Shown: positions 40,984-52,530 of the stretch, in pieces
Layout of the letters: the number at the start of each line of letters is the position of its first letter
Position numbering within the stretch: position 1 is the first letter of the stretch
NCBI GenBank assembly: GCA_900491605.1
Contig: UESW01005083.1
Location: 105,559-169,558 of the forward strand
Direction: 5' to 3'
Source of the DNA: Calamus simplicifolius
Lineage: Eukaryota > Streptophyta > Magnoliopsida > Arecales > Arecaceae
Length of the DNA: 64,000 nucleotides
The notes under the pieces: generated by a model
Database searches by the model: none
The model's input: only the letters and a program-made list of their open reading frames with translations
What the model was told of the DNA's origin: nothing
Program-made: the position numbers and the translations under genes

Positions 40984-43973
40984 GTTGAGTTCTCACCCTC
41001 TGCCTTTCAAGTGAAGGATTTAAACACGGGGGCAATCCTTGTGATGAGTGAACCTAAGGATGGCGTATATGAGTGGCCGACTATATCCCCTTCAGTTACC
41101 TCTTCTCCATCCCCTTTAGTTACCTCTACTACGTTGCTTACATTTTCTAGTGTCAAGACCACTTCGTCTGAGTGGTACTCTAAACTAGGTCATCTACCAT
41201 TCAGAATTATGAAAAATATTGTTTCCAAGTTTTCTTTACCATTGACTAGCCCGTTATCCTCTTTTACACATTGCAACGCCTGTTCATGTAATAAAAGTTA
41301 TAAAATTTCTTTTTCTTCTTCTACCTTAACCTCATCTCATCCGCTTGAACTTCTCTTTCTGATGTATGGATCTCTCCTATTTATTCTGTTGATGATTTTT
41401 AGTACTATGTTATTTTTGTTAATCATTATACACGGTATATTTGGTATTATCTACTTAAACGAAAATCTCATGTGTATGATGTCTTTGTGCGCTTCAAGGC
41501 ATTAGTCGAAAACCAATTTAAACACCAAATTGTTACTCTCTATTCAGATAATGATGGCGAATATCAAGCCCTTGATAGTTTTCTCTCCACTAATGGTATA
41601 TCCCATCTTACTACACCACCCCGTACAGCATAACACAATGGCCTTTCCAAACGACGTCATCACCATATTGTTGAAACTGGTCTTTTCTTCTCACTCATGC
41701 ATCGATACCTCTAACTTATTGGACTTACGCCTTTGCCACTGCTGTATATCTCATCAACCATATACTCACACCCACACTATATCTTTCATCTTCTTTTGAA
41801 AAACTCTTTGAGTCTCAACCCAACTACACTAAACTTCGAGTGTTCGGTTGCTTATGTTATCCGTGGCTTCGTCCTTATACCAAACATAAACTTGAATATC
41901 GTTCCACTCCATGTATTTTTCTTGGTTACTCTTCAATGCAAAGTGCCTATATCTGTCTTGATCTGTTCACTTCTAAAACATATATTTCTTGTCATGTCAA
42001 ATTTCTTAAAAAAAAATTTTCCCTTTACCACTCACCTATCCCATCAAGCTCATCCTACCTCAGAAATCATTTTCAAATGGCTTCCCCCTATCCAACTTCT
42101 ACCCACTTTAAGTGGCTCACTCAATACGCCTCCACAAAGGGATTCCTCGTGTCAACATCCGACACAAAATGTCCAAACTGTCGACTGCCCCCTCCTCACC
42201 AATCAATCATCGTTCTCTGTCCATAGACCTCCCTTTACTCGAACATAGTTTGGTTGATCAGCAAGCAACCACAGTTGACAGTTTACCAACAAAACCACAC
42301 AATTCTAAGACCTCTTCTACTTCAACCATGGCTTAAACTATCCATCAAAATACCCATCCCATAACCACTAGAGCAAAAAATAACATCCACAAGCCCCTAA
42401 CCAAAATGAATCTCATTGCTATCCTTTCTCAACCGTTAGACATTGAGCCTCATACTGTTAACCAAGCTCTAAAAGATTTCAAATGGAGACAAGCTATGAA
42501 TGATGAATTTGATGCTCTTGTTCGGAATGAAACCTGAGATCTTGTTCCATCTTCTTTTCTGTAGAATCTTGTTGGATATAAGTGGGTCTTTCATATTAAA
42601 TGGTTTCCTGATGGTTCTATTGAAAGGCACAAAGCCATATTAGTTCCAAAAGGCTTTCATCAGTGACCTGGAGTGAATTATCATAATACCTTTAGTCTGA
42701 TTGTCAAGCCAACAACAATACGCCTTATTCTAAGCCTGACAGTCAGTATAGGTTGGCAGTTGCGACAGTTGAATATTAATAATGCCTTTCTTCAAAGCCA
42801 TCTTTCTGAAGATGTCTACATGGCCCAGCCTCCAGGATTTATTGATAGAAACAATCCAACACATGTATGCAAATTAAAGAAGGCTATATATGGACTCAAG
42901 CAGGCCCATGAGCTTGGTACCTTGAACTTCGCCAGTTCTTCATTGAGTCTGGGTTTACAAACTCTCATGCAGACATTTCTCTCTTCATTCTTCACTCCGA
43001 TGATATTACTGTATATCTACTTGTTTATGTGGATGACATTATTATCATAGGTATCAACACTGATATTATTTAGTGCTACATCGACCTTCTAGCACAAAGA
43101 TTTTCAATCAAGGATCTTGGTGTTTATCTTGTTTTCTCGGCATTGAGGTTCTCACCACTCCATATAGTCTATTGCTTACTCAAAAGTGCTACATCACTGA
43201 TATTCTTGTCTAGACAAAAATGTTTGGTGCAAAACCTGTTGCTACACCATTTGCTACAAATGGAAATCTCACACTTTATTTAGGTACAACTTTGATTGAC
43301 TACACAGAATATAGAATAATTATTGGTAGTCTACAATATCTTTGCCTCACTCGCCCAGACATCGCATATGCTATTAACAAGCTTTCTCAGTTCATGCATT
43401 GCCCAACGTCTAAACATGGAATGCTGCAAAATGACTACTTCGATATCTAACTGGCACATTGACTCATGGATTATTTCTTCATAAGAAAAATTCACTCTCT
43501 TCATGCCTTCTCAGGTATAGATTGGGCTGGCAACAAAGATGATTATACCTCTACGGTGCCTATATTGTCTACCTTGATCGTCATCCTATTTCTTGGTCAT
43601 CCAAGAAACAACGTACAGTTGCTCGATCATCCACAGAAGCTGAGTATCGATCAGTTGCTGCCATTACTTTAGAAATCAATTAGATTTATTTCCTTCTCAC
43701 AGAGCTTGGTGTCATCCTTCCTACACAACCTGTTATCTATTGTGACAATGTTGGTACCACCTATCTCTGTTCTAAATCAGTCTTTCATTCACGCATGAAA
43801 CATGTGGCAATTGACTATCACTTTATTCGGGATCAAGTTCAATCAGGTGCTCTTCGTGTTACTCATGTTTTCTCAATAGATTAACTTGCTGATGCTCATA
43901 CCAAACTGCTTCCACGAAGCCGCTTCCAAGAATTACGGGTCAAGATTGGCATCTCCTACGAAGCTCCATCTTG
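40984..43973 (+). pseudogene. copia integrase-RT-RNase H remnant (Ale/Retrofit type)
   Basis: Starts with VEFSPSAFQVKDL and a GAG-pre-integrase HHCC site (41170-41310). Integrase pieces lie at 41380-42000, including V-F-G-C-L-C-Y-P near 41840. RT carries LRQLNINNAFLQSHL near 42750 (D-to-N in the usual L-D-V-x-N-A-F-L), AIYGLKQA near 42885, and an intact YVDDIIIIG near 43022-43048. RNase H ends near 43973 (L-P-R-S-R-F-Q-E-L-R). Stops at 42302 and 42538, and frame changes near 41500, 41620, 42950 and 43450, inactivate it. Confidence 0.83.
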
Positions 43974-43981
43974 AGGGGGCA

Positions 43982-44186
43982 TATTAGAGAATTAATCATA
44001 ATTCTAGGATAGTTTTCTATATTTGTACAACTTTCCTTTACATTTTAAATTCTAACCATAATTAGAGAATTAACCATAATTCTAAGATAGTTTTCTATCT
44101 TTGTACGACTTTTCTTAAATTTTAAATTCTAGTCATTATTAGAGAATTAACCATAATTTTATGATAGTTTTCTATTTTTATATACC

Positions 44187-44248
<62 letters not shown>

Positions 44249-44307
44249 CTCCTAATCAATAAAAAAGTGAAGTCATTGTTTCTCATATTTCTCTCTCTAT
44301 TTCAACA
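43982..44307 (+). repeat. 3' LTR of Ale/Retrofit-type element (326 bp)
   Basis: Follows the purine tract TGAGGGGGC. The expected TGTTAGAGAAT start reads TATTAGAGAAT here, and the LTR ends TTCAACA at 44307. It contains three copies of ATTAGAGAATTAACCATAAT with following sequence (43983, about 44059 and about 44138) and a TA run at about 44191-44245. Confidence 0.78.
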
Positions 44308-44384
44308 CCTTCCACCCAATGAGGGTCCTCTGAATGAAATTCACCTTGAAGCCGTTGTTGAGCCTTACCCTCCAATTATGCAAA

Positions 44385-45113
44385 GTTCCTTACCATTGTT
44401 GTGACCTCTTCTCGATGATATAGGGGCAGAGACCACAAGAACAGGGGCATGGATGCCCTGTCCTAGAATAACTCCAAACTAAAGCTAGAATAACATTGGA
44501 ATAAGAAGAATAATTATTTCACTCGTATCCCAATCTAAAATAATGATTCATAAGGGAGGCTTTCCCTCATATTCAGGAGGCTTTATCCCTCGCTGGCTAT
44601 AATCTTCATTCGTATACAATGTAATATTGACGCACCTAAAATCGATAAGCATCCTCATATTTGAAACTTCGTATATAATTGTTCAAAGTTATGCACTACC
44701 ATACACATAAACAACAATACTATTAGCACCTTCAGCATAGAATACAATGTTCCTTACCATTGTTGTGACCTCTTCTCGATGATATAGGGCAGAGGCCACA
44801 AGAGCAGGGGCATGGATGCCCTGTCCTAGAATAACTCCAAACTAAAGCTGGAATAACATTGGAATAAGAAGAATAATTATTCCACTCGTATCCCAATCTA
44901 AAATAATGATTCATAAGGGAGGCTTTCTCTCATGTTCAGGAGGCTTTCTCCCTCGCTGGCTATAATCTTCACTCGTATACAATGTAATATTGACGCACCA
45001 AAAATCGGTAAGCATCCTCATATTTGAAACTTCGTATATAACTGCTCAAAGTTATGCACTATCATACACATAAACAATAATACTATTAGCACCTTCAACA
45101 TAGAATACAATGT
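44385..45113. repeat. 364-bp tandem duplication
   Basis: GTTCCTTACCATTGTTGTGA at 44385 recurs at 44749. The two units match almost throughout, with a handful of substitutions and one or two single-base gaps. No coding content is evident; part of it (GGGCATGGATGCCCTGTCCT) contains a GGGCAT/ATGCCC hairpin. The high identity indicates recent duplication. Confidence 0.9.
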
Positions 45114-45114
45114 T

Positions 45115-46600
45115 GCACAATTAGAGTAGTGGATTGATGACCATATTGTCTAATTAAAGTAGCAATTTAATGATAAAATTACTTCTTTAGAACAATGGAT
45201 GAATAAGGTAGTCACTAGCCTCCAAGGAAGAATAATTCAAGTGAATGCCAATTAGCAAATTACCCTTATCTAGCTACAGCAATATAATGAAATTGTAAAG
45301 GTTTTTCAAAACTTTAAGAGCTCAACTAAGAACTCATGGTATCTATTTTAGTCCTACTTGCCATATTAAAAAGAGAAGACTGGTGCCAAAATCCAAATTT
45401 TCATTATAATGTTGATTATTATGGAAGCAAAGTTTTCTTGATTAGCAATGAAGGAAGTAGTATAAATGTCGCATTCATGAAGCTTATAGAAAAGTTAAAC
45501 ATGAAAACTAAACTACACCTGAAGCCTTACAGGTCTTCGAACCAGATGAACCTCACTTTATATCCTCAAAAGAAGCTTTGTAGCCTTAACAAATAGAAAA
45601 CCAATCAAGAAGTTGAGCATAAGGATGGCCTGAAAGTAAAAATTTAAAAGAGAACATAAGAGCAAGGAATATTAATATTGCAATTCTAATAGGATAAGAA
45701 CTTATTTATGCTTTAAAGAATCCTATTAGAAAGCAAAAAGGCATTTAATTAGAGAGCCAAATAAATCAAAGAATACAACAAATTTAAGAATAATAGATAA
45801 AGAAGAGATAAATGAATCTCCTTATTTGGTATAGGTAAAAATAAATAGTAAAGTCAATAGAAAGCATAGAAAATAATGCTATCGGCAATTTTAGGAATGA
45901 AGCAACAGATTCAAAAGGATATATGACAGAGCAAGCCAGAGCAAGCCTTGAAAGAACAAAATATAAGTAGCTGCAAGGGCTATTTTTTTGATTTACAAAG
46001 AAAAGATGGAAGCAAGGTGAAAGAAGTTATGGTTTAGAAAATTAGACTTTTATTAGGAAAAGAAAGAAAGAATCTAAAAAGCCTCATATATCCTCCATTG
46101 ATTAATTTGGTTTTTAAGTCATAGAAAATGAAACTAACAAGCTTCCAATAGTTGCATAAGCTTAAAAAATATAAAATAATATAAATCATTATTTTTTCAA
46201 AATAAACTTACTAAAAAAAGTCAGCCTCAATCAAGCAGACAAATCAACTGACTTTAATACCAAAAGCAAAAAAATTAAACAAAAAAAGAAGCATGGAATT
46301 CTTGGCTACTGTTCTATTAGAAGTAATTTTATTGAAAGAAATGAGAAAATTTAAACCACAAACAAAAGAGAGGTTAATTAAAATAACTTTGCAGCATGTA
46401 AGAAAAGATCATAGTTTCTTAAACGTTCATATTACGCTCTCCAAGACCATACATGGATTACCTATGAAGGATTAATCTAAATTTCTATAAATGACAAAGC
46501 ATTCATTAGAAGTTGAATTTTTCAAGATAGCAAGAGTTGATATAACCAAAAAAATACAAAAAATAGAAAAATTTATTAAGTGTCTCTTAAAGGTTTATTT
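45115..46600 (+). mobile_element. decayed Ty3/gypsy-like fragment
   Basis: At 45336-45595 a broken frame contains GSSINVAFMKLIEKLNMKTK followed by L-H-L-K-P-Y. This resembles the retropepsin segment of plant gypsy elements (usual form D-G-G-S-x-x-N-V-A-S). The catalytic D-G-G/S is altered to N-E-G-S. Upstream, 45120-45320 could be gag. Downstream to 46600 the sequence is Lys-rich, AT-drifted and not assignable. The evidence is limited to one motif block. Confidence 0.4.
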
Positions 46601-48400
46601 TTTTTAATAGGAGTCTTATTCTTTTTAGAAATCTTATTTTTATCTTATTTTTGTTAATATTGAATAACTTTATAATTAATGTTTCCTTATTTTTAGAAAT
46701 ATCCTGATTCTAGTTTGATTTCTTTTGGACTAATTTGTTTTATAAATAAACTTCTAGTGTACTCTATCGTATTAATGAATTAAGAATGAATTGAGTGATA
46801 AAATTTTGAGAGTTCTGTCTTTTCTTGGTTTAGTGTAATTCCTCGCATTAGTAGTGCAAAATCATAATTTTTTTAGAATAATTTAATATACTGAATCAAA
46901 GACCCTTAACGAACTAATGCGAGATTAATAGTTATCTTTATTGTAGCTCGCTTACTTCAAATTAGATATTAGAGCGGCTTGACTGCATTAAAAGTTTTAT
47001 TTAAAATTCATTTTGCTTCTCAAAGTTTTGATTGATGCAATTTAATCTTTTATTTTTTAAGAATATTACATGACTTATTATACTGAGTTAGCTAAAATAG
47101 ATGAAATAACATACATATTACTGTACAAATATATACACTAAAACTTACCCTACATGATAAGTTATTGGGAGCTCTAAGTAGTGGTATACATATTTATATC
47201 AAGATGATACATTAATTATTCTTTAATTTTAATCGACTTCATGTAACGAGTCATTAACAATGCAATATTTTTAAAACATAGGGGATGTAACTAGCTAAAA
47301 TATATTTTGAGTAAAAGTTTGAGGACCAAAAAAATATTTTAGTAAAAAAACTTAAATATACTTTTAGTTCATGTCTTAGTACTAGGATGACAAGCTGATT
47401 TTTTATTAATTTTAATTAATCTCATATAATAGAATATTACTAGTGGAATATTTTTAAAATATGAGATACCAAATTTTTGATAATTAAAAATTTAAGAATC
47501 AAATTAAATTTTAAGTGGAAATTTATGGATACAAAATGTATTTATTAAATAAAAGTAATTTTTCTTCTCCCTTCACTCACTCCTCGAATGATTGAGAGCA
47601 GAGAATGCCGTACCCAAACTCAACCCGACAAACAAAGCCAGTGATAGCCATACTCTCGCTGAGCTAGCACATACACCCCATATTGATCGATATAATCTAA
47701 TATAATATAATAGAAATGAGAAGATACATGACACCTTTTGTTCTATCAATACATATCCAATTCCATTCCATAATATTTAATATAATTTTTTAAATAATTA
47801 TTTAATTGCTAATTAAATCATAACTCTATCTTTCCTCTCTTTTCATATTAATTTAGTAATATTATAATATTATTTTATTAGGTATATTTTAATAAAGATA
47901 TATAAAGCATTTTAATTACTAAAAGTTTTTATGTGAAAAATTCATCGAGCAAAAAAAGAGGGCAATGCAAAAACCGATGAAAAAAATTGCCGGTGTGAAC
48001 CATTTCTGGGCCGTGATCCTGTGCTCAAAAAAAATTTACTTTATTTAAATTATTATTTTTATTTTTTTAAACAATATTTTTAAAATTCATTTGTATTTAT
48101 AAAAAAACACTTTTATCTCTTAACTCTATAAGGATTTTGGATAAAATAGAGTTATTTTTATTAAAAAATTTTTGATTTAAAAAACACATGATTCATGACT
48201 GTTCACTTAGCTTTAGGATAAATACATTATATTTTAATATATATTTTATTTAAAATAACTGAGAAACAAAAGATAGGTTAAGAAAAAATAGTAGTAGATT
48301 AATTTATAAATAATATTTATGAAGATAAAAAAATTATTTTCAAATTAAAATTAAAGTTGCATCCGTATATGCACGGGCGCATACATAGTAATCTTATGTA
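46601..48400. other. AT-rich intergenic DNA, no gene seen
   Basis: Very AT-rich. The part at 46600-46960 has some LTR-like character (TTTTATAAATAAAC followed by a CTCTATCGTATTAATGAATT segment), but no partner copy or borders are visible. Nothing else could be supported. Confidence 0.5.
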
Positions 48401-48575
48401 TCGGAATCATCCTCCCCTGCTCCGCTCCCCAAATCTGGCTCGGATCATCTCGATCCACACCACGGCGGACACACGTGTAACATCACGTTTCCATCTGATT
48501 TCACTGCATCACCCTCCGTCCTCCCCTTAATAAACTATGGACCAACCACAAGGTGGTGGATGAGCGTCCCTTGGT

Positions 48576-48897
48576 TCACCCGGGCCCACTTGCTCCCAAG
48601 GTGATCCCATTCCCAGCGGCGAACGGTGATGGGGAGTCGTTTGGGCGCCGGAAGGGATCTCGGTGATCATCTTCCAGCGCTCCTGGTGGCGCAGCCGCTC
48701 GAGCTGGGCGATGCCGAGGCCTCGCTGACGAGGGCGCTTGGGGGCGGTAGGCTTGGAGGCCTTCTTCCACTTGGGAAAGGACCTGCCGACCTGGAACCGG
48801 CCCTCCCTGACCCATCCCCATTTGGTAGTGCTCGTGGAGAACCGATCGCATGGCTTAACTCTTTCAGACCGAGGTCAGATTTCTTCTCAACTTCCAT
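48576..48897 (-). pseudogene. SPEAR/TIE-like (SPOROCYTELESS-related) gene fragment, N-terminal part
   Basis: The minus strand encodes TKWGWVREGRFQ, then KKASKPTAPKRPRQRGLG and IAQLERLRHQERWKMITEIP, in one frame at about 48830-48645. The basic segment followed by R-G-L-G-[IV]-A-Q-L-E-x-[IL]-R resembles the N-terminal motif of the SPOROCYTELESS/SPEAR/TIE family of EAR-motif transcriptional adaptors. The only nearby ATG (48897, MEVEKKSDLGLKEL) is in a different frame, and the conserved frame hits a stop near 48878, so a frameshift or missing exon breaks the start. A C-terminal EAR motif is not found downstream. It is a diverged inverted relative of 49950-50293. Confidence 0.55.
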
Positions 48898-49750
48898 GGT
48901 TTCTTTTACTCTTTCTTACCTCGTCATCACGAAGAGATGGGATTGAAAAAGAATTGAAATTGAAGCAGTAATGGATTTAAGAAATAAAAAAGATAAAGCG
49001 ATTCAAAGTTTAGGTAAATCCGCAAATGGAGTCCATAATGGAATATGAATATTGTTTGATATGGAATATTGTTTGATATGGAATATATTTCCAGTTTATC
49101 ATATATCTTTTTATATATGAAAAATAATTTAAAAAGTCAATAAATTCATAAACGAGAACTCATGGTCATAGAAGTCAGCCGGAAGGGGAGGGGGTAAGAG
49201 TTTCGATCGTAATAATGATAAAAATTTTATTGTTCCTTAAAAATTATTAAGAAGTGAAATTGCAATTCTAAGGTTTTAGTTAATTAGGAAGATTCTCATT
49301 CCAAATGCATGGGGTTTTTTGGCTTTATTTTAAGTAATCAAATAATAAAATGAAATCAATGTTAAAATTGTGATCCCATCGTAACATTGATTCCATCAAA
49401 GCAAATGTAGCATAACTTTGTTAGGTTCATTACATGCGTGCGTATAAAGTAGTTCATCCCAAATAATATAATATTTTATCTTTCCTTACTTGGATATTTT
49501 AATATAATAACATATTTATTATATTTAAATTTTCTTTATGTGTGCCTTTTATTGCTGTACTAAATTAAATAATATATGATTCACGTCCTTTTTATCCATG
49601 CAAATGACAACAGCAATTTGAAGCAGTAAGCAATCTTTTATTAATAACAATGACAGGAAATTATTTTTTGAGAAACTTTTATCAAAACATTCTAAATTAA
49701 GGAGTTGCAAAAATTTTTTAGTCATAAAAATAAAATAGAGAATACCGTGA
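48898..49750. other. AT-rich spacer between the two inverted SPEAR-like fragments
   Basis: No gene content. A short direct repeat of ATGGAATATTGTTTGATATGG occurs near 49050-49090. The composition contrasts sharply with the GC-rich fragments on either side. Confidence 0.5.
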
Positions 49751-49949
49751 GCTTCTTCTATATCGACTTGCATCATTAATTCTATTTTCACTCTCAGAAA
49801 GGAGCTACGTCCAGCATGTCCCGTTAAAAAACAAATTCAAACGTTAACACCCCACCATCCCCTTCTCCTAAAAAACCCCGACCCCACAATCCCACCCTCG
49901 TCCTCTCTTGCCTTCCCCATTTTCTTTTTCCGGCCCTCCTCCCAAGAGA

Positions 49950-50293
49950 ACAGAAACGACGACGCCGACCAGAACCGCCTCCCACCTCCGCCGGATCCGG
50001 CACCGAAGGACTCCTCCTCGGTAAGGCCCAAGAGGAAGAAGGCCTCCAAGGCGACCGCCCCCAAGCGCCATCGTCAGCGAGGCCTCGGCATCGCCCAGCT
50101 CAAGCGGCTGCGCCTCCAGTGCGAGACGGAGAGCAGAAAGGTGAAGGAGTTCGACTTCTTCCCCAAGAGCCGGAGCGCGTCCCTCGAACATTCCGAGTTC
50201 GGGAATCGGTCAGTCGGCGATGCCTCCTTCTTCTCTTCCTCGGCCGCCGCTTCTCCTACTTTTCTTGACCTCTCTCTTAAACTCTCCATCTAA
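49950..50293 (+). pseudogene. SPEAR/TIE-like (SPOROCYTELESS-related) gene fragment with C-terminal EAR motif
   Basis: The plus strand encodes an Asp/Pro-rich start, then KRKKASKATAPKRHRQRGLG and IAQLKRLRLQCETESRKVKE, a serine-rich middle, and a terminal TFLDLSLKLSI followed by TAA at 50291-50293. LDLSLKL fits the LxLxL EAR repression motif used to recruit TOPLESS-type corepressors. Together the two motifs resemble SPEAR/TIE adaptor proteins. The frame is open from about 49751 but has no ATG. GTAAGG at about 50019 could be a splice donor, so a spliced gene is not excluded. The codon use is GC-rich, like a monocot gene. I consider it a probable truncated copy. Confidence 0.55.
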
Positions 50294-50559
50294 GAAAAAT
50301 TTGTATTTTATCATAATGAACTAATCAATAATAAAGTTTGAACTTTTGCACTTTTGCTTGTAAAAATTCTTTGCTTGTCATGGTGCAATACTGATCAGTG
50401 TGAGTCTATGAACATCGATTAATGGTATTGATGTGGCTGATCCGACGCCGTCAAGAACCATGAAGGAAGGAAGGAAACCGACGGAGCCCCCCCTTTTTGG
50501 CCTCCAAAGGGCCCTTCGGCCATGGTAGCGTTTATGGCCTCATAAAGCCACGTGCACCC

Positions 50560-50935
50560 AATTGCTATAAGCTCCATGGCCGACAGCCCCAATGGCCGGC
50601 ACCTTCCCAGCCGGCCCCGGCACCTTCCAAGCCAGGCGGCCCCGGCACTAAGCTAGCCGGCCCCGGCGTGTCCAAGCCAGCCGGCCCGGCGTGTCCAAGC
50701 CAGGCGGCCCCGGCACCTTCCCAGACGGCCCCGATACCTTTCCAGCCGGCCCCGGCGTGTCCTTCCTAGGCTGCCCGGCACCTTCCCAGCCGGCCCCAGC
50801 ATGTCCAAGCCAGGCGACCCCGGCACCTTCCCAGGCGGCCCGGCACCTTCCCAGCCAGCCCCGGCATGTCCAAGCCAGACGGCCCCGGCACCAAGCTAGC
50901 CGGCCCCGACGTGTCCAAGCCAGTCGGCCTTGACA
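50560..50935 (+). repeat. GC-rich CCGGCCCCGGCACC / TCCAAGCCAG repeat tract
   Basis: Irregular tandem units built from GCCGGCCCCGGC, ACCTTCCCAGCC and GTGTCCAAGCCAG. Open frames on both strands (Pro/Ala/Ser-rich on plus, Gly/Arg/Trp-rich on minus) follow from the repeat and are not genes. Confidence 0.85.
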
Positions 50936-51522
50936 CATTTAATGGCCTCATCCAAGTCGGCTCTGGGAGGGAGGACTCCACCCACAAAATAATGAAAAGT
51001 GACGTGGAGGATAACATGGAGGTGAAGGACCAGATTCGCCGAGTCAAGGTGAACATAAGTCTCAAATAAGCAAAGAGAAAAGTGATGAAGGACTGACATT
51101 CCACTAAGAGATGTCAGCCCTGACATTTCACCCACCAAAAGTCCTTAGTCATCATGACACTTCAGCCACTCAGACTAAATGAGCCCCCAAAAGTCATGGT
51201 TCATCATAAGGCTCCACGTGACTACTTCCCACTAGAGGACAAGAGCCCAAACTTCTCGAGCAAATTTCACAGAGTATAAAGGTAAATAAATTAGGTAAGA
51301 AAGGAGGAGGGACTCAACACGCTCATTCTGAGCCTCGGTCTCTTTCTCTTTCGAGCTTTCTCAAGCTCACGGCTGTGACCTCGATTGCTGACTTGGGCGC
51401 CGGAGGGACTCACCGGAGGATCCCCTCCAGTCCTGGAACTTCTTTGCAGGTAACCCGGCGAAGCGAGGATTCGAGAAGCACTCCATTCCTGACGTCCAGG
51501 AGAGGTGATTGAGCGTCAATAG
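50936..51522 (+). repeat. 3' part of a Ty3/gypsy-type LTR
   Basis: This segment lies immediately 5' of a primer-binding-site-like sequence. It includes a relative (51099-51275) of the 162-bp units at 32501-32879. The upstream limit of the LTR is unknown; the GC-rich repeats at 50560-50935 may be part of it. The evidence is positional plus that similarity. Confidence 0.5.
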
Positions 51523-51545
51523 ATTAGCGCGCCAGGAAGGGGGCA
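51523..51545 (+). other. gypsy-type primer-binding site
   Basis: ATTAGCGCGCCAGGAAGGGG resembles the TTGGCGCGCCAGGTAGGGG sequence that follows the 5' LTR in many plant Ty3/gypsy elements, with three changes. The gag-like frame begins 60 bp further on, as expected. Confidence 0.6.
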
Positions 51546-51607
51546 CACTAAAGGAAAGAAAGCTCTGTCTCCTTGAGCTATAAGTCTTTGTCCCCTCTAA
51601 AATAGCC

Positions 51608-52132
51608 ATGGTGGTGATGCGCATGCCGAATGTCCTCACCAATCATGCTGGAGGGCATCCACATCGCACTGAGTAGCAAAGGACCACTCTCTCTGCTCCT
51701 CCTTCACCACCAGCCTCAGCTGCTCTAATCAACTAGCTGGCTATCCTCAATCAATAAGTTCAAGCCTTGAATGCAGCAGTTCATGAGCTGCAGAAGCAAC
51801 ACTCGTTGGCCACTCGGCAATAACCCAAGCCTCTCACATCGCCCATGATAGTTGCACCAGTTAGCCAGCGATTTACCCATGCAAAATCTCGTCATAGAGA
51901 AGCTTATCGCCATCAGGCTTCACCTAAGCACTGCCACTACAAAACTTTCAAGAGACTGCGGTCTCCTGCCCTCTGCTCATCTTATGAGTCATCTTGGAAG
52001 GACCTTAATCATGAGGTGAGGAGGCGTCTGAATGAACAACACCGGCGGCTGGAAAAGCTCAGTCAAAGGCTCAACAATCAGCCAGAGGTGGACTGCAACA
52101 TGGGTAGCAGAGTAATTTCAAAAAGGGGATAA
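51608..52132 (+). pseudogene. Ty3/gypsy gag N-terminal fragment
   Basis: An ATG at 51608 (MVVMRMPN) starts a frame broken by three or four stops between 51670 and 51830 and then open from 51845 to 52132. The later part has a basic segment and a predicted helix with E-V-R-R-R-L-N-E-Q-H-R-R-L-E-K-L, typical of gypsy gag N-terminal regions. Position just after the primer site supports gag. No pol domains follow; the element is cut near 52140. Confidence 0.5.
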
Positions 52133-52139
52133 ACTTGAG

Positions 52140-52530
52140 ACATGGTCCATCACCTCAAGCATTTACGGGCATTTTAATTTCTGGTGGTAGTAAGCTGAGA
52201 GGTGTTAGTGCAATTAATGCAAGGTGGAAGATGAGGACAAAAGGCATTGACTATTGACTTCACCTCCCCCCTCTCTCCCTTCTCTCTTTCTCTCGACTGC
52301 ACCCAAGAGCCAAACTGAGCCCAGGACCTCCTACGGATTTCGTCTAGCTGCTCTTAGACTTCAGCACTAAGGACGACCAATCTCTTCAAAGAAAGAGCTC
52401 TTAAGCCAAAAAGCTCTCAAGCTTTTAATCGACGATGGCATCAAATACGACACGAAGACAAAAAGCTACGAAAGCTAAGTATACTGCACCAATAAAAACG
52501 AAAGAGAAAAGAGAAGTTTTATTCAATTTC
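52140..52530. other. unassigned segment, LTR-like
   Basis: Contains a CT-rich stretch (52266-52296) and no reading frame of interest. It joins the gag fragment to the tandem arrays and could belong to the same or another gypsy element. Confidence 0.4.

Larger units (their letters stand above)
40945..44307 (+). mobile_element. Ale/Retrofit-type copia element, 5'-truncated
   Basis: Plus-strand copia sequence beginning inside the pre-integrase region and ending with a short LTR. Domains in order: GAG-pre-integrase (EWYSKLGHLP...C-N-A-C-S-C-N-K-S), integrase, RT, RNase H and a polypurine tract GAGGGGGC. The short (about 330 bp) LTR ending TTCAACA and the C-x-C-N-K-S motif point to the Ale/Retrofit lineage. 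The 5' LTR, gag and protease are missing. The left edge abuts Sirevirus pol near 40925-40945 and the exact junction is not resolved. Confidence 0.82.

Noticed and set aside
48626..48971. Plus-strand frames of 77-106 codons over the minus-strand SPEAR-like fragment
   Set aside because: Antisense shadows; the conserved RGLGIAQLERLR motif is on the minus strand.
50497..51104. Pro/Ala-rich frames on plus and Gly/Arg/Trp-rich frames on minus
   Set aside because: Produced by the CCGGCCCCGGCACC repeat; not protein genes.
51934..51950. CACTACAAAACTTTCAAGAG as the missing left CACTA terminus
   Set aside because: Lies within the gypsy gag-like frame, lacks the GAAAA continuation and has no subterminal TGCGACGCA motifs next to it; the flanking TGC does not match the ATT at the right end.
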